DNA of 64,000 bases from SZUA-38 sp965212525. GTDB lineage: Bacteria; Pseudomonadota; Gammaproteobacteria; Xanthomonadales; SZUA-38. The translations under genes were made by a program, and so were the position numbers. The DNA is taken from NCBI GenBank assembly GCA_965212525.1, contig CBDBVC010000005.1, forward strand, positions 13,404 to 77,403, given 5' to 3'. Under the pieces are notes generated by a model. It was not told where the DNA came from, searched no databases, and worked only from the letters and a program-made list of their open reading frames with translations. Within the stretch, counting starts at the first letter, position 1. Every line of letters starts with the position of its first letter. Positions 34,834 to 43,033 of this stretch are shown here, piece by piece.

Positions 34834-35868
34834 TCAGTCGTCTGTTTGATTCAGTGAGTCAATGGCCTGCTGTAATGATTCGCGCAGTTGCCTTAATTCG
34901 ATGTTCGAAACCTGGTTAGGGTCAAAATGAATGGCATCAAGCCGAAAGCCTTCTCCTTCACGTCGAAACAAGCCGGTTTCCGGATCGGTCACTTCACGCC
35001 CCGTGATTTCATGTGTATCGACAGGTCTGGAGACGCCCTTGAGTTCCAGCGTGCCGAATGGACGGCTTTTCACCATTGATTCAACCAGCTGATGGGTGGC
35101 TTCACTGACCAGGATGCCACCGTGCGGACATTGACCCTCAAGTCGCGCTGCGATATTGACATTACCGCCGATGAGTGTGTAATCCATACGTTCATCAGAG
35201 CCGAAATTTCCGACTGTACAATACCCGGAATTGATGCCAATTCGCATTTTCAATGGGTGTCGACAACCCTGTTCGGCCCAGCGCTGGCGCAGTGACTCCA
35301 TCGATTCCTGCATCTCCAGTGCCATTGAAACGCAGGCCTGTGCAGCTTCCTGATTACTCATGTCAGCATCGTTGCCGAAATAGATCATCACTGCGTCGCC
35401 AATAAACTTGTCGATGGCGCCGTTGTATTTACTGCAAATGCGTGCCATTTCATTGAGATAGGAGTTGAGTACGAATGACAGTGTTTCTGGCTCAAGGGTG
35501 TCGGTAATGTCAGTGAAGCCAACGATGTCAGAGAAAAATATCGTCAGATGCACTCGTTTATAGCTTCCCGCCGTAGTGTCAACTTCGCCACCCACGATCT
35601 GTTGGTATAGCTGTTCGGACAGATAACGTTTCATCTTGTCAATCAGTTGTCTGATTTCCTTGTTTCGCTCTGTCAGATCGTTCTCAAGTCCCGTGGCGTG
35701 ATCGAGTACAGACTGATGTATCAGTTGTGCGGTATCCAGATCCTCGCTCATGCGCATCAACAGGGCATGGGCCTCCTTGCCGTGATCTGTTTTCATCAGA
35801 TCGGTCAGTTCAAGAATACGCTTGAGATCATCGTCGCTGAAACTGATGGGCAGGTCGCCGTTGCTCAT
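34834..35868 (-). CDS. Class III adenylate/guanylate cyclase, output of a partner-switching module
   Basis: A 344-residue soluble cyclase. Residues 1-100 are helical with a coiled coil (QSVLDHATGLENDLTERNKE), and residues about 105-290 form the class III catalytic domain. Metal ligands Asp114 (FFSDIVGFT) and Asp158 (FIGDAVMIYFG), substrate-selecting Lys154 and Asp229 (MDYTLIG) as in ATP-using enzymes, and transition-state residues Asn238 and Arg242 (NVNIAARLE) are all present, so it should make cAMP. No membrane segment. It is the last gene of the minus-strand operon and overlaps the STAS gene by four bases (ATGA), which implies that its activity is governed by that STAS protein, as SiaC governs SiaD in Pseudomonas (analogy). 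Confidence 0.9.
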   Translation of the reverse strand: MSNGDLPISFSDDDLKRILELTDLMKTDHGKEAHALLMRMSEDLDTAQLIHQSVLDHATGLENDLTERNKEIRQLIDKMKRYLSEQLYQQIVGGEVDTTAGSYKRVHLTIFFSDIVGFTDITDTLEPETLSFVLNSYLNEMARICSKYNGAIDKFIGDAVMIYFGNDADMSNQEAAQACVSMALEMQESMESLRQRWAEQGCRHPLKMRIGINSGYCTVGNFGSDERMDYTLIGGNVNIAARLEGQCPHGGILVSEATHQLVESMVKSRPFGTLELKGVSRPVDTHEITGREVTDPETGLFRREGEGFRLDAIHFDPNQVSNIELRQLRESLQQAIDSLNQTDD

Positions 35869-36209
35869 TTGATTTCCAGATCAAGCCTGGGCAGGAATTT
35901 GCGCATGTTGCCCAGGGATTTAGCCTGCCAGGCGATGCTGTTGCTACCTACCACTTTTATATCAACATCCGGGTGCGAGCGCAGGCTGATAATGAATTTG
36001 TACATCATGTTGATGCCCGAACTGTTCAGAAATTCGAGAGCTGTCAGGTCCCACAGTTGCGATTTGTTTTCCTGTTCGAGCGTCGATGTGAGAAAGGCCG
36101 AGATTGGCGCGTATTCTTCCGTGCCATTTAACCTCAGGCTACCCTCAAACCGGGTTACACCGGTCTGGGCCTCATAGTTGATGCTGTAATCTTCCCCTTG
36201 AATGTTCAT
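35865..36209 (-). CDS. STAS-like anti-anti-sigma-type regulator (slr1659-like)
   Basis: A 114-residue protein of the STAS/SpoIIAA-like type: QLWDLTALEFLNSSGINMMY with Ser63/Ser64 at the place normally phosphorylated, followed by a helix and strand (VDIKVVGSN) of the STAS fold. GTG/ATG choice: ATG 36209 starts the domain; the longer frame to 36395 runs through the upstream HATPase gene in another phase. It lies between the HATPase gene (22-base gap) and the cyclase (4-base overlap). Likely cycle: phosphorylated by the HATPase protein, dephosphorylated by the SpoIIE phosphatase, and binding the cyclase in one state. Confidence 0.8.
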   Translation of the reverse strand: MNIQGEDYSINYEAQTGVTRFEGSLRLNGTEEYAPISAFLTSTLEQENKSQLWDLTALEFLNSSGINMMYKFIISLRSHPDVDIKVVGSNSIAWQAKSLGNMRKFLPRLDLEIK

Positions 36210-36231
36210 GTCTGATCTCGCGATGTCATAG

Positions 36232-36822
36232 TCATTGATTGATCCCGGGCTGTTCGGCAAGGTTGAGGCGAACCATGGTGCTGATGATATGGCGGTCATG
36301 TCGGGTATCAAATTTCCAACCGACACGGCCCTTATGATCGGCCACGATGCTGAGCAAGCCAAGGCCGGATCCACTGCCATCCGGGGCATTGGCATTACTC
36401 ATGATGCGGTCCGTCATCAATTCGTCAGCATCACTGGTTTCAAGCGTGTCGATAAATGTTTCAAGCTCTGCCCGGTGGGCTGAGTCTGTCTCGTGACTGA
36501 CCAGAATCACCCAGTGATGATCCTCAATGCCCGCAGATGTGCGAATCTTACCACCTTGTGCGTACTTGATTGCGTTTTCCAGTAACTCGTTGGCAATGTA
36601 GTTGGCTGAACTATTCAGTACCCTTGCCTTGTCACTGTCGTGATTACGCTGGTTTATTGCCTGCCTGTCACCCGTGTCCTGATTCTGCTTCAGGTACTGG
36701 ATAAGGTAGTCGGCAGTTTCGCCCACATGCGCCCAGTTACGTTCCAGTTCCTCGTGCCCCAGCTTGAGAGACAGCGGCAGACTCTCATGTCTGATGTTAT
36801 CGATGTAATCCCCACGTAACAC
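36232..36822 (-). CDS. HATPase-type regulator, probable STAS kinase (slr1658-like)
   Basis: A 196-residue protein with a GHKL ATPase fold: N-box ANELLENAIKYA (77-88, Asn83 for Mg-ATP) and a G-rich lid GSGSGLGLLSIV (149-160). It has no phospho-accepting His or dimerisation domain, so it resembles anti-sigma serine kinases (RsbW/SpoIIAB), not a histidine kinase. Starts at GTG 36822, four bases after the stop of the 36827 gene. It likely phosphorylates the STAS protein encoded next. Confidence 0.85.
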   Translation of the reverse strand: MLRGDYIDNIRHESLPLSLKLGHEELERNWAHVGETADYLIQYLKQNQDTGDRQAINQRNHDSDKARVLNSSANYIANELLENAIKYAQGGKIRTSAGIEDHHWVILVSHETDSAHRAELETFIDTLETSDADELMTDRIMSNANAPDGSGSGLGLLSIVADHKGRVGWKFDTRHDRHIISTMVRLNLAEQPGINQ

Positions 36823-36826
36823 CGGT

Positions 36827-37312
36827 CTATCGCGTTCCGCTGAATCGCAGGATCAGTTGTAGACGGTCTTCATGCCTGAGGTCGAGTTGAACACCGAAAT
36901 CATTCACCATCTGCAATAATCCGAGCATGGCATGCGGGTTTTCCCGTCTTACTTCTGACAAGAACAGTTCTGATGGGGAGCCTTGATCGAGACGTGACTC
37001 GAATTCGCGGCAGATCTCACCGATCGGATCATCAGCAGGCAAAGTCAGATTCAATTCGAAACAGCCGTTGACCGTGCGCAATGCCAGTTCGAAATTATCA
37101 ACAGCATTGCTGTAATTATAAATCAGTTCCAACAGCTCATTGATGATGGTTGAACAGAGCTGATAGGACGATGTGTCTGTGCGATCTTTGGCGCCGAGAC
37201 AGGCAAAGTAATTGGATGTGAGATGGCAGTGGCGCCATGCACGCTGGAAGTGTTCCAGGTCATAACGCCCATTCAGTGTCTTGCCATCACTATCCATCAC
37301 ATCCTGTTCCAT
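36827..37312 (-). CDS. Degenerate HATPase-like partner protein, SiaB/DUF6272-like
   Basis: A 161-residue protein. The helix IINELLELIYNYSN (about 57-70) looks like a GHKL N-box with the key Asn preserved, but no G-rich lid is visible. In cyanobacterial slr1657-1659-type clusters and in the Pseudomonas sia operon a protein of this size and kind (SiaB, DUF6272) sits beside the STAS protein and acts as its kinase. Placed 9 bases after the TorF-like gene and 4 before the HATPase gene. A regulator or second kinase role is inferred from position; the sequence evidence is modest. Confidence 0.6.
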   Translation of the reverse strand: MEQDVMDSDGKTLNGRYDLEHFQRAWRHCHLTSNYFACLGAKDRTDTSSYQLCSTIINELLELIYNYSNAVDNFELALRTVNGCFELNLTLPADDPIGEICREFESRLDQGSPSELFLSEVRRENPHAMLGLLQMVNDFGVQLDLRHEDRLQLILRFSGTR

Positions 37313-37321
37313 AGCAGTCGT

Positions 37322-38032
37322 TTACTCGATCAGGCTGAAACTGCGAGAGATGGAGAGCACAACCCTGGAATCGGTAGTCTCACTTCCGAACAGCTCCTCA
37401 CCGTCGTCGTTTGTGTCAAAGTAGTCCAAGGCAAAATCGAATCCGTTCCAGGACTTGCTGACGCCCAGATTCCAGCTGACGTAGTTGTCAGGAGATCCGG
37501 TGAAAAACAGATTGTCGGCACTGGAATAGTCGGAATAACCAACAGAACCATGAATCCCGAAATCATTGCCGAGATCGTGTTCGAATCCGCCTTCAAGGTA
37601 CAGTGCGCTTTCATCGGTACCGAAGTTGTCCCAGGTGTAGCCGATCAGTCCTTTGAATACATTGTAGTTGAAGTTGAACAGTAGCTCAGGATAGTCATTC
37701 TGATCATCCGAACTGGGGTAGGTGTAATAGACCAGCTGAAAATCATAACCCAATCCGTTTCCTGTTTCACCGGCGTAACCGCCGTAGTAGTCAACCTCGA
37801 TACCGGCATCATCGCCGAAATCAACATTGGATCCCCAGATGCCGGCATACCAGCCATCCTCGTTGGCCCAGTCAAAGCTGACCTGCACGGCGGGATCCTC
37901 CAGTGTTTGCGACACGCCCCTGAATACGTAATCAGAGTACAGGCCCAGAGTCGATGACAATTCTGCCTGAGCGGGCAGTACGAATGACATGCCGGCTGTT
38001 GCCAGCAGGGCGGTCATGGTTGATTTGTTCAC
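37322..38032 (-). CDS. TorF-family putative porin, copy 1
   Basis: A 236-residue outer-membrane beta-barrel (family Gcw_chp/TorF). Signal peptide 1-23 (LLATAGMSFVLPAQAE), then the family motif LGLYSDYVFRGVSQTLEDPA, a highly acidic barrel (WYAGIWGSNVDFGDDAG, VYYTYPSSDDQNDYPEL) and SWNLGVSKSWNGFDFALDY. It lies in the operon between the MFS gene (34-base gap) and the regulator genes (9-base gap). It may let the substrate of the MFS protein cross the outer membrane. A paralogue is encoded at 43735-44442. Confidence 0.85.
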   Translation of the reverse strand: MNKSTMTALLATAGMSFVLPAQAELSSTLGLYSDYVFRGVSQTLEDPAVQVSFDWANEDGWYAGIWGSNVDFGDDAGIEVDYYGGYAGETGNGLGYDFQLVYYTYPSSDDQNDYPELLFNFNYNVFKGLIGYTWDNFGTDESALYLEGGFEHDLGNDFGIHGSVGYSDYSSADNLFFTGSPDNYVSWNLGVSKSWNGFDFALDYFDTNDDGEELFGSETTDSRVVLSISRSFSLIE

Positions 38033-38066
38033 GATAGGCGCTCCCTCGAAATTTTGGATTGAGACA

Positions 38067-39311
38067 TTACTCGACCCTGTAACGGGTCAAGGCGTATGAA
38101 AAATAAACAACACTGGCCAGCATGATGATGTAGGGCAAACCATCGGATGCAAACATCTCCATGGCCAGACCGATCAGTAACACACCCAATACGCCGCCGA
38201 TGCTGTCCATGACGTAGAAGGCGGCATTGGCTGCAATCAGTTCAGGACCTTTGAAACGATCACCGATCAGGGCCAGGCATGTGGAATAGAGGCCGCCAAT
38301 GATGCCGCCCCACAGGAACAGCAACCCAAGTGCCAGGCTGTACGTATAAATGGCAATGGGCAGAAATACGGCGCAGGTCAGACTGAATAATGTGGAAAAC
38401 AGGATGATCACCCGACGGTCAATACGGTCTGACAACCAGGCGATGGGTGCCTCGAGAACGATGGCACCCAGCATGAATGCACTGAGCAGATACGCCGCAT
38501 TGGTGATGTCGAGACCGTTTTGTAGCCCGTATATCACGATGAAGGATTGCACACCGAATATGGAAACCCCCGCCATGGCAACGGCATACATCGCTGCTGG
38601 TGATTTGACGATCACCTCGCGCAATTTCGCCCGTTTGCTGCTGGTCACTTTGGGAATCAGAAATCCACCAATCAAAACGGGCACCACTGCCAACAGACTG
38701 ATCAGGGCACTGGCGGTTAACTGGGCTTGCACCGCCAATTGTACGCCGGAATCTCTGGAGATCTCGATGACTGGACCGATCATGTCTCTCAGCTTGTGAT
38801 TCAGCGAGAGCATTGAATCGTGGAACGGCTCCAAATAATTGAGAACTACCGGTCCAAATGCCAGACCCAATGAGAGTGCAGTACCATAAATGGCCAGACT
38901 GAAGCCGCGTGATTTATCCGTAACGACAGAGTTGAGCCAGGTTTGCAGCAGCAACACAAACAGGAAGTTGCCGATGCCGTGGACAAACACCAGCGCAATC
39001 CAGGCCGGAATGCCAGTGACGTATGCCAACGCCAGCAGTGCCGGGACACGGAACAGAGTGGTCAATAAAATGGCGCCGCGCATGCCCAGTCTGGAAACCA
39101 GATGAGGCACAGACGTCGAGATGATCAGTACCGAGACAATTTCCACGGACATGATCAACCCAACCATGGAGGTACTTGCACCGTAGCTTTGCAGGGTAGT
39201 CGGGAAGATGACGGCATTCATGCCGACTGAGACGGAGACAAGAAAGGCACCCGAGGCTATGACCATCATCGCGATCAGCCGTTGGCTGGCGTTAAGTTCT
39301 ATCCCACTCAT
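38067..39311 (-). CDS. Major facilitator superfamily transporter
   Basis: A 414-residue inner-membrane protein with about 12 hydrophobic helices. It has the MFS pattern LGMRGAILLTTLFRVPALLA after helix 2 and LSDRIDRRVIILFSTLFSL in the second half (the A-like motif between helices 8 and 9). A loop of about 30 residues around HDSMLSLNHKLRDMIGPVIE is unusual. Overlaps the Cache-domain gene upstream by four bases. The substrate is unknown; co-location with a porin and a hydroxylase suggests lipid-like or small-molecule transport under control of the same signal. Confidence 0.85.
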   Translation of the reverse strand: MSGIELNASQRLIAMMVIASGAFLVSVSVGMNAVIFPTTLQSYGASTSMVGLIMSVEIVSVLIISTSVPHLVSRLGMRGAILLTTLFRVPALLALAYVTGIPAWIALVFVHGIGNFLFVLLLQTWLNSVVTDKSRGFSLAIYGTALSLGLAFGPVVLNYLEPFHDSMLSLNHKLRDMIGPVIEISRDSGVQLAVQAQLTASALISLLAVVPVLIGGFLIPKVTSSKRAKLREVIVKSPAAMYAVAMAGVSIFGVQSFIVIYGLQNGLDITNAAYLLSAFMLGAIVLEAPIAWLSDRIDRRVIILFSTLFSLTCAVFLPIAIYTYSLALGLLFLWGGIIGGLYSTCLALIGDRFKGPELIAANAAFYVMDSIGGVLGVLLIGLAMEMFASDGLPYIIMLASVVYFSYALTRYRVE

Positions 39312-40078
39312 GATGTCTGTTCCAGTTTCTGTTCGATTGACTGCTCATTTTTTGATAGCAGATTGGTTCGTAATCTGCTTAACTGGGCGGCGAAATTTCG
39401 CAGAAACCAGACGACCGATCCAATCAGGTAGGCGATGAAAAAGCCGGCGACCATGGCCCGTACTGTGGCGCGCTTGATCGGTTCCAGTCGGGCAAAATAA
39501 TTACTTTTTTCCAGATCGACGCCAAGTACGGCGACAAATTCTCCAGCACTGTCGAGCAGTGGTGTGTAACCCGATACGAACGTGCCCCATTGATCGGAGT
39601 AGGGCTTGCCTGATGTGATTTCTTGCTGGGTTTTCAGGGCATTGATGAGGTCCGGCGGTGGATCCTCATATTCTTCCATCACGGCAACGGAATCCTCGAT
39701 GCCGTCGCCGTCAGCATCGCCTTCCGGGGTCGCATCCAGAATGAAATAGACCTTGTCGTCCTGCAGGATGGCCGTGTAAACAAAGGCGATGCTCAATCCC
39801 GCATCCAGGATTCTTGCGAGCGGCTCGATCTGAGACTGGTAAGGCTCCGTATACTCGCTTTCTGCCGTGGTGAATGTTTTGTGCAGGTCAACATCGATAA
39901 ACGATTTGATGACGCCGGCAGACAGGGTCAGGCTTTCCTTGATTTCATCTTCTTGAGCTTCGATCGCCCTGACATAGATAAAGTAGGAAACAAAGAAGAT
40001 GGCGGTGAAAATAATGACAAAGACAGCGATGGCCTCGGACAAGGGGTTGAACCGATACTCACGTGCAGGGGTGGTCAT
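39308..40078 (-). CDS. Membrane-anchored Cache/PDC sensor domain without an output domain, with a DxDxDG loop
   Basis: A 256-residue protein: helix 1 (about 17-36), a periplasmic sensor domain (40-205), helix 2 (206-227) and a short cytosolic coil. The sensor contains YSDQWGTFVSGYTPLLDSAG and AVLGVDLEK, matching the sensor of the phosphatase at 40941 (TDQWGTFLTVAVPIVD, AILGLDL). An acidic loop DADGDGIED (121-129) is a calcium-binding-type DxDxDG motif at the same place as the EF-hand-like loop of the phosphatase. No kinase, GGDEF or methyl-accepting region is present, so it may act by pairing with the phosphatase. Four-base overlaps with both neighbours. Confidence 0.75.
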   Translation of the reverse strand: MTTPAREYRFNPLSEAIAVFVIIFTAIFFVSYFIYVRAIEAQEDEIKESLTLSAGVIKSFIDVDLHKTFTTAESEYTEPYQSQIEPLARILDAGLSIAFVYTAILQDDKVYFILDATPEGDADGDGIEDSVAVMEEYEDPPPDLINALKTQQEITSGKPYSDQWGTFVSGYTPLLDSAGEFVAVLGVDLEKSNYFARLEPIKRATVRAMVAGFFIAYLIGSVVWFLRNFAAQLSRLRTNLLSKNEQSIEQKLEQTS

Positions 40079-40632
40079 GCATTGGATTCCTTGCGTGTTC
40101 GCCGGCGTCGCCGACGCATTTCGTCAGGTACTTGTTCCCCAGCGGGCATGCTGGCCGTGCCGAACAGCCAGTCCCACCAGGTCACGACAAGACCATAGTT
40201 CCGTTTCAGGTTCATGTGATGATAGAGGTGATAATGACCCCAGGCAAATACCCGTGTCAATGAACCCCTGATACGAGGATTGTGGTCAAGCAGTGCTTCG
40301 CTCAAGAACACTTCATATAGATAATGGAACACCAGCAAAATCAGGCCCTGTGTCGGAAAAAACCAGGTCAGAACCAGCAACGGCAGCGTCATGACGATGA
40401 TCACATCCAATGAGAGTCGCCAGCTGCCAAGCCAGAACAGGAACTGTGCTGGCTGCGGTAACAATTCCCGATCTTCCGACAGATAGGGTACTTTATGGTG
40501 TGCCCGATGTATCTTCCAGAGTGGGTTCAGGCGATGTTTGACATGAGACAGTCTGTGCAGCAGGTACATGCATAGTGTCCACAACAGAAATACAGTGAAC
40601 AATGTGATCAGCTGTGTTGATATTTCTGCCAC
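40075..40632 (-). CDS. Fatty-acid hydroxylase / sterol desaturase superfamily protein
   Basis: A 185-residue integral membrane di-iron enzyme. The histidine clusters are in place: HRLSH (26-30), HRAHH (42-46) and HYHLYHHMN (about 146-154), with membrane helices between them. The family hydroxylates or desaturates lipids (fatty acids, carotenoids, sterols). First gene of the minus-strand operon, starting at GTG 40632 and overlapping the Cache gene by four bases. It is shorter than many members (about 250 residues), but the three His boxes are complete. The substrate is unknown. Confidence 0.85.
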   Translation of the reverse strand: MAEISTQLITLFTVFLLWTLCMYLLHRLSHVKHRLNPLWKIHRAHHKVPYLSEDRELLPQPAQFLFWLGSWRLSLDVIIVMTLPLLVLTWFFPTQGLILLVFHYLYEVFLSEALLDHNPRIRGSLTRVFAWGHYHLYHHMNLKRNYGLVVTWWDWLFGTASMPAGEQVPDEMRRRRRRTRKESNA

Positions 40633-40940
40633 GTGCTAAAGAGTCCCCCTGAGGATATTTCGAGAGTCTTCCAGCTCAGTGCGAACCCTTCTTCAAGCCG
40701 TTCAAACACCCGCTGTCAATTCGAAAATCCTTTATACCAATCCTAAAGATACACAATTCACAGGCAGATAAGAACGCCTTTGGTGACAAGTTAACGTTCG
40801 TTCAAGTTCTTTTGTCTGGGCCTGACAGTGATTCAGCTGTACTCCCTGATTTATGACGAAAACGGCAACTACCTGGATAGCTCCGGACTGAGGTTGCCCG
40901 AACAGCCACAGAATCGTGCTGACTGTGGCATAATTGCCGC
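40633..40940. promoter_or_regulatory. Divergent control region between the nine-gene signalling locus halves
   Basis: 308 bases between the hydroxylase operon (minus) and the phosphatase gene (plus). It must hold both promoters if the operons are as drawn. No clear operator palindrome or sigma-54 site was recognised, and no gene. Confidence 0.4.
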
Positions 40941-42830
40941 ATGAGGGTACCGTTTTCATTGAAACTGATGTCGGCAGTGAGTCTGCTGGCATTCATAGTC
41001 GTTGGCTCATCACTGCTGTATTTCTATAGAACAACTGAAGAAATTCTGCTGGATCAGATGAAATCGCGTCTGCGTGATGTGGGTCAAACCGGAAGTTACC
41101 TTATTGATGCAGAGAGCCGATCCGCAATCACTTCGTTGTACCAGAAATTACTCCAACGCAGTGAGCCGAGGGATCAGGCGCATGCCGAGAATGAACTGGG
41201 TACCTATGTGTCTCTGTTTGAACCGGAAGATGACAGCGAATCAGCCATCGCAGCCGTCACAGCCATTTATGATTCAATGCATGCTGATCCGGCTTATCAA
41301 TCCCTTGTACAGATATTGCGTCGAATCCGGTCCGGTTCCAGTCGCAAGATTACCCCATTCGGGTACATGCAGCAGATTCCGGCAGACAATGATGAAATTT
41401 CGGACATCAACTTCGCATATCTGATGGCACCCATCCCCGAATCACCTGATTATTCAGTACAGATGTTCATTGCCGATTCCGACTATGAAACCATCGATCA
41501 GAATGGCAATGGCACGATCGAACCAGAGGAAGAAGGCAATCCGGTTGGTACCCTGTATTGGGTAGATACGGCCGATGACTTTTTTGTGCAACCCTATCTC
41601 GATGGTCGCACACATGTGGCCGAAGACTGGTACACCGACCAATGGGGTACCTTTCTCACCGTAGCGGTTCCCATCGTTGATGAAATGGATCGCGTGATTG
41701 CGATTCTCGGTCTGGATCTGCTGGTGACCAACCAGGCAAACAGATTGCGTGAATTGCGCAATATTTCCATTGGCGTACTCTTGGGCAGCCTGTTGTTGTC
41801 AATTCTGTTTTCCGTGTTTCTCGCCCGCCTGTTTTCACGGCCTGTGTCTGCCCTGGCAACGGGCGCCAAGCGTCTGCGTGCCAGGGATTTCAGTACCCAC
41901 ATCGATATTGGAAACCGTGATGAATTCGGTGATCTGGCCATCACATTCAATGAAATGATGGATACACTGGGCGCTTACGCCAACGATCTTGAAACCAAGA
42001 TCAGCGAACGAACTCGGGAGCTCGAAGAAGCCAATCGGACCATCAAGCGTATCAATGAGAATCTGACTATCGAAAATGTTCGATTGGGTGCTGAAGTGGA
42101 GGTGGCCCGCAAGTTGCAGATGATGGTACTGCCCAGTGATTTGGAACTTGGTCGCGTACCCGGACTAGAGATTGCAGCCTATATGGACCCTGCAGATGAA
42201 GTGGGCGGAGACTACTATGATGTCCTGATGAGTGACAGCAATCGAATCAAGATTGGCATTGGCGATGTATGCGGACATGGACTGGAGAGCGGTGTAGTAA
42301 TGCTCATGGTGCAGACTGCGGTACGTACGGGCCTACTGGCAGGTTTTGATGATCCAGAACAGTTTTACCAGCTGGTTAATCAGGTAATTTTCCAGAACCT
42401 GATGCGAATCTCTTCAGACAAGAGCCTCACACTGTGCCTGCTCGATTACCACGCGGACGGTTGCATGGTGGTGACAGGACAGCATGAGGAAATGATTGTC
42501 GTGCGCACCGATGGTTCGCTTGAACGACTCGATACCGTAGATCTGGGAATTCCAGTCGGACTGGATGAGAACGTGAACAATTTCGTTTCAAGCATTGAGG
42601 TGGCCCTGGCACCTGGAGATCTGCTGCTTTTGCATACCGATGGGGTAACTGAGGCAGAAAATGAGGCGCGGGAGTATTATGGTTTTGAGCGGTTGTGCAG
42701 TCTCGTGCGTGAATATCACACCAAGCCGGTAGATCGGGTGATTGGCGAGATCATCAGCGATCTCCGCGGTTTCATTGGTGAGCGTGAAGTGTTGGATGAC
42801 ATCACTCTGGTCGCGATAAGGCGTCCATGA
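40941..42830 (+). CDS. Membrane sensor phosphatase: Cache domain with EF-hand-like loop, HAMP, SpoIIE/PP2C
   Basis: A 629-residue protein: helix 1 (9-29), periplasmic Cache-type sensor (about 30-272), helix 2 (about 275-297), HAMP (about 297-350), coiled coil (about 350-395) and a SpoIIE-type PP2C phosphatase (about 400-627). Catalytic metal motifs: EVGGDYYD (420-427), GDVCGHG (441-447), LLLLHTDGVTEAENE and DDITLVAIRR. The sensor carries DQNGNGTIEPEE (186-197), which meets the 12-position EF-hand pattern (Asp1, Asn3, Asn5, Gly6, Ile8, Glu12). Divergent from the operon whose STAS protein is its probable substrate. Same architecture as SiaA of Pseudomonas (sensor-HAMP-PP2C). Confidence 0.9.
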   Translation: MRVPFSLKLMSAVSLLAFIVVGSSLLYFYRTTEEILLDQMKSRLRDVGQTGSYLIDAESRSAITSLYQKLLQRSEPRDQAHAENELGTYVSLFEPEDDSESAIAAVTAIYDSMHADPAYQSLVQILRRIRSGSSRKITPFGYMQQIPADNDEISDINFAYLMAPIPESPDYSVQMFIADSDYETIDQNGNGTIEPEEEGNPVGTLYWVDTADDFFVQPYLDGRTHVAEDWYTDQWGTFLTVAVPIVDEMDRVIAILGLDLLVTNQANRLRELRNISIGVLLGSLLLSILFSVFLARLFSRPVSALATGAKRLRARDFSTHIDIGNRDEFGDLAITFNEMMDTLGAYANDLETKISERTRELEEANRTIKRINENLTIENVRLGAEVEVARKLQMMVLPSDLELGRVPGLEIAAYMDPADEVGGDYYDVLMSDSNRIKIGIGDVCGHGLESGVVMLMVQTAVRTGLLAGFDDPEQFYQLVNQVIFQNLMRISSDKSLTLCLLDYHADGCMVVTGQHEEMIVVRTDGSLERLDTVDLGIPVGLDENVNNFVSSIEVALAPGDLLLLHTDGVTEAENEAREYYGFERLCSLVREYHTKPVDRVIGEIISDLRGFIGEREVLDDITLVAIRRP

Positions 42831-42917
42831 CACTGATGCATGCCACCAGCACACGGCTGGTTTCCGGTCGTTCAACTTCATGCAGTCAGCCACGGATTTT
42901 GTCAAAATGAATTTACC

Positions 42918-43033
42918 ATGAACCAGTTCTCACTGATGGGCAAGCCCTTGGTCACCTTGAATAACCTGCTCAAATTCGAGGGAATCTGTTCATCTGACGG
43001 CCAGGCAAAAATATGATCGAAGATGGACTGGTG
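42918..43033 (+). pseudogene. ybcJ-like S4-domain gene, 5' fragment
   Basis: Starts ATGAACCAGTTCTC and translates to NQFSLMGKPLVTLNNLLKFE, closely matching the intact S4 gene at 44579 (NQFKLNGHPHVALNNLLKFE). A one-base loss after GGCCAGGCAAAA shifts the frame into a TGA. After IEDGLV the sequence switches directly to mtfA sequence, so this is the 5' half of a chimera. Confidence 0.75.
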
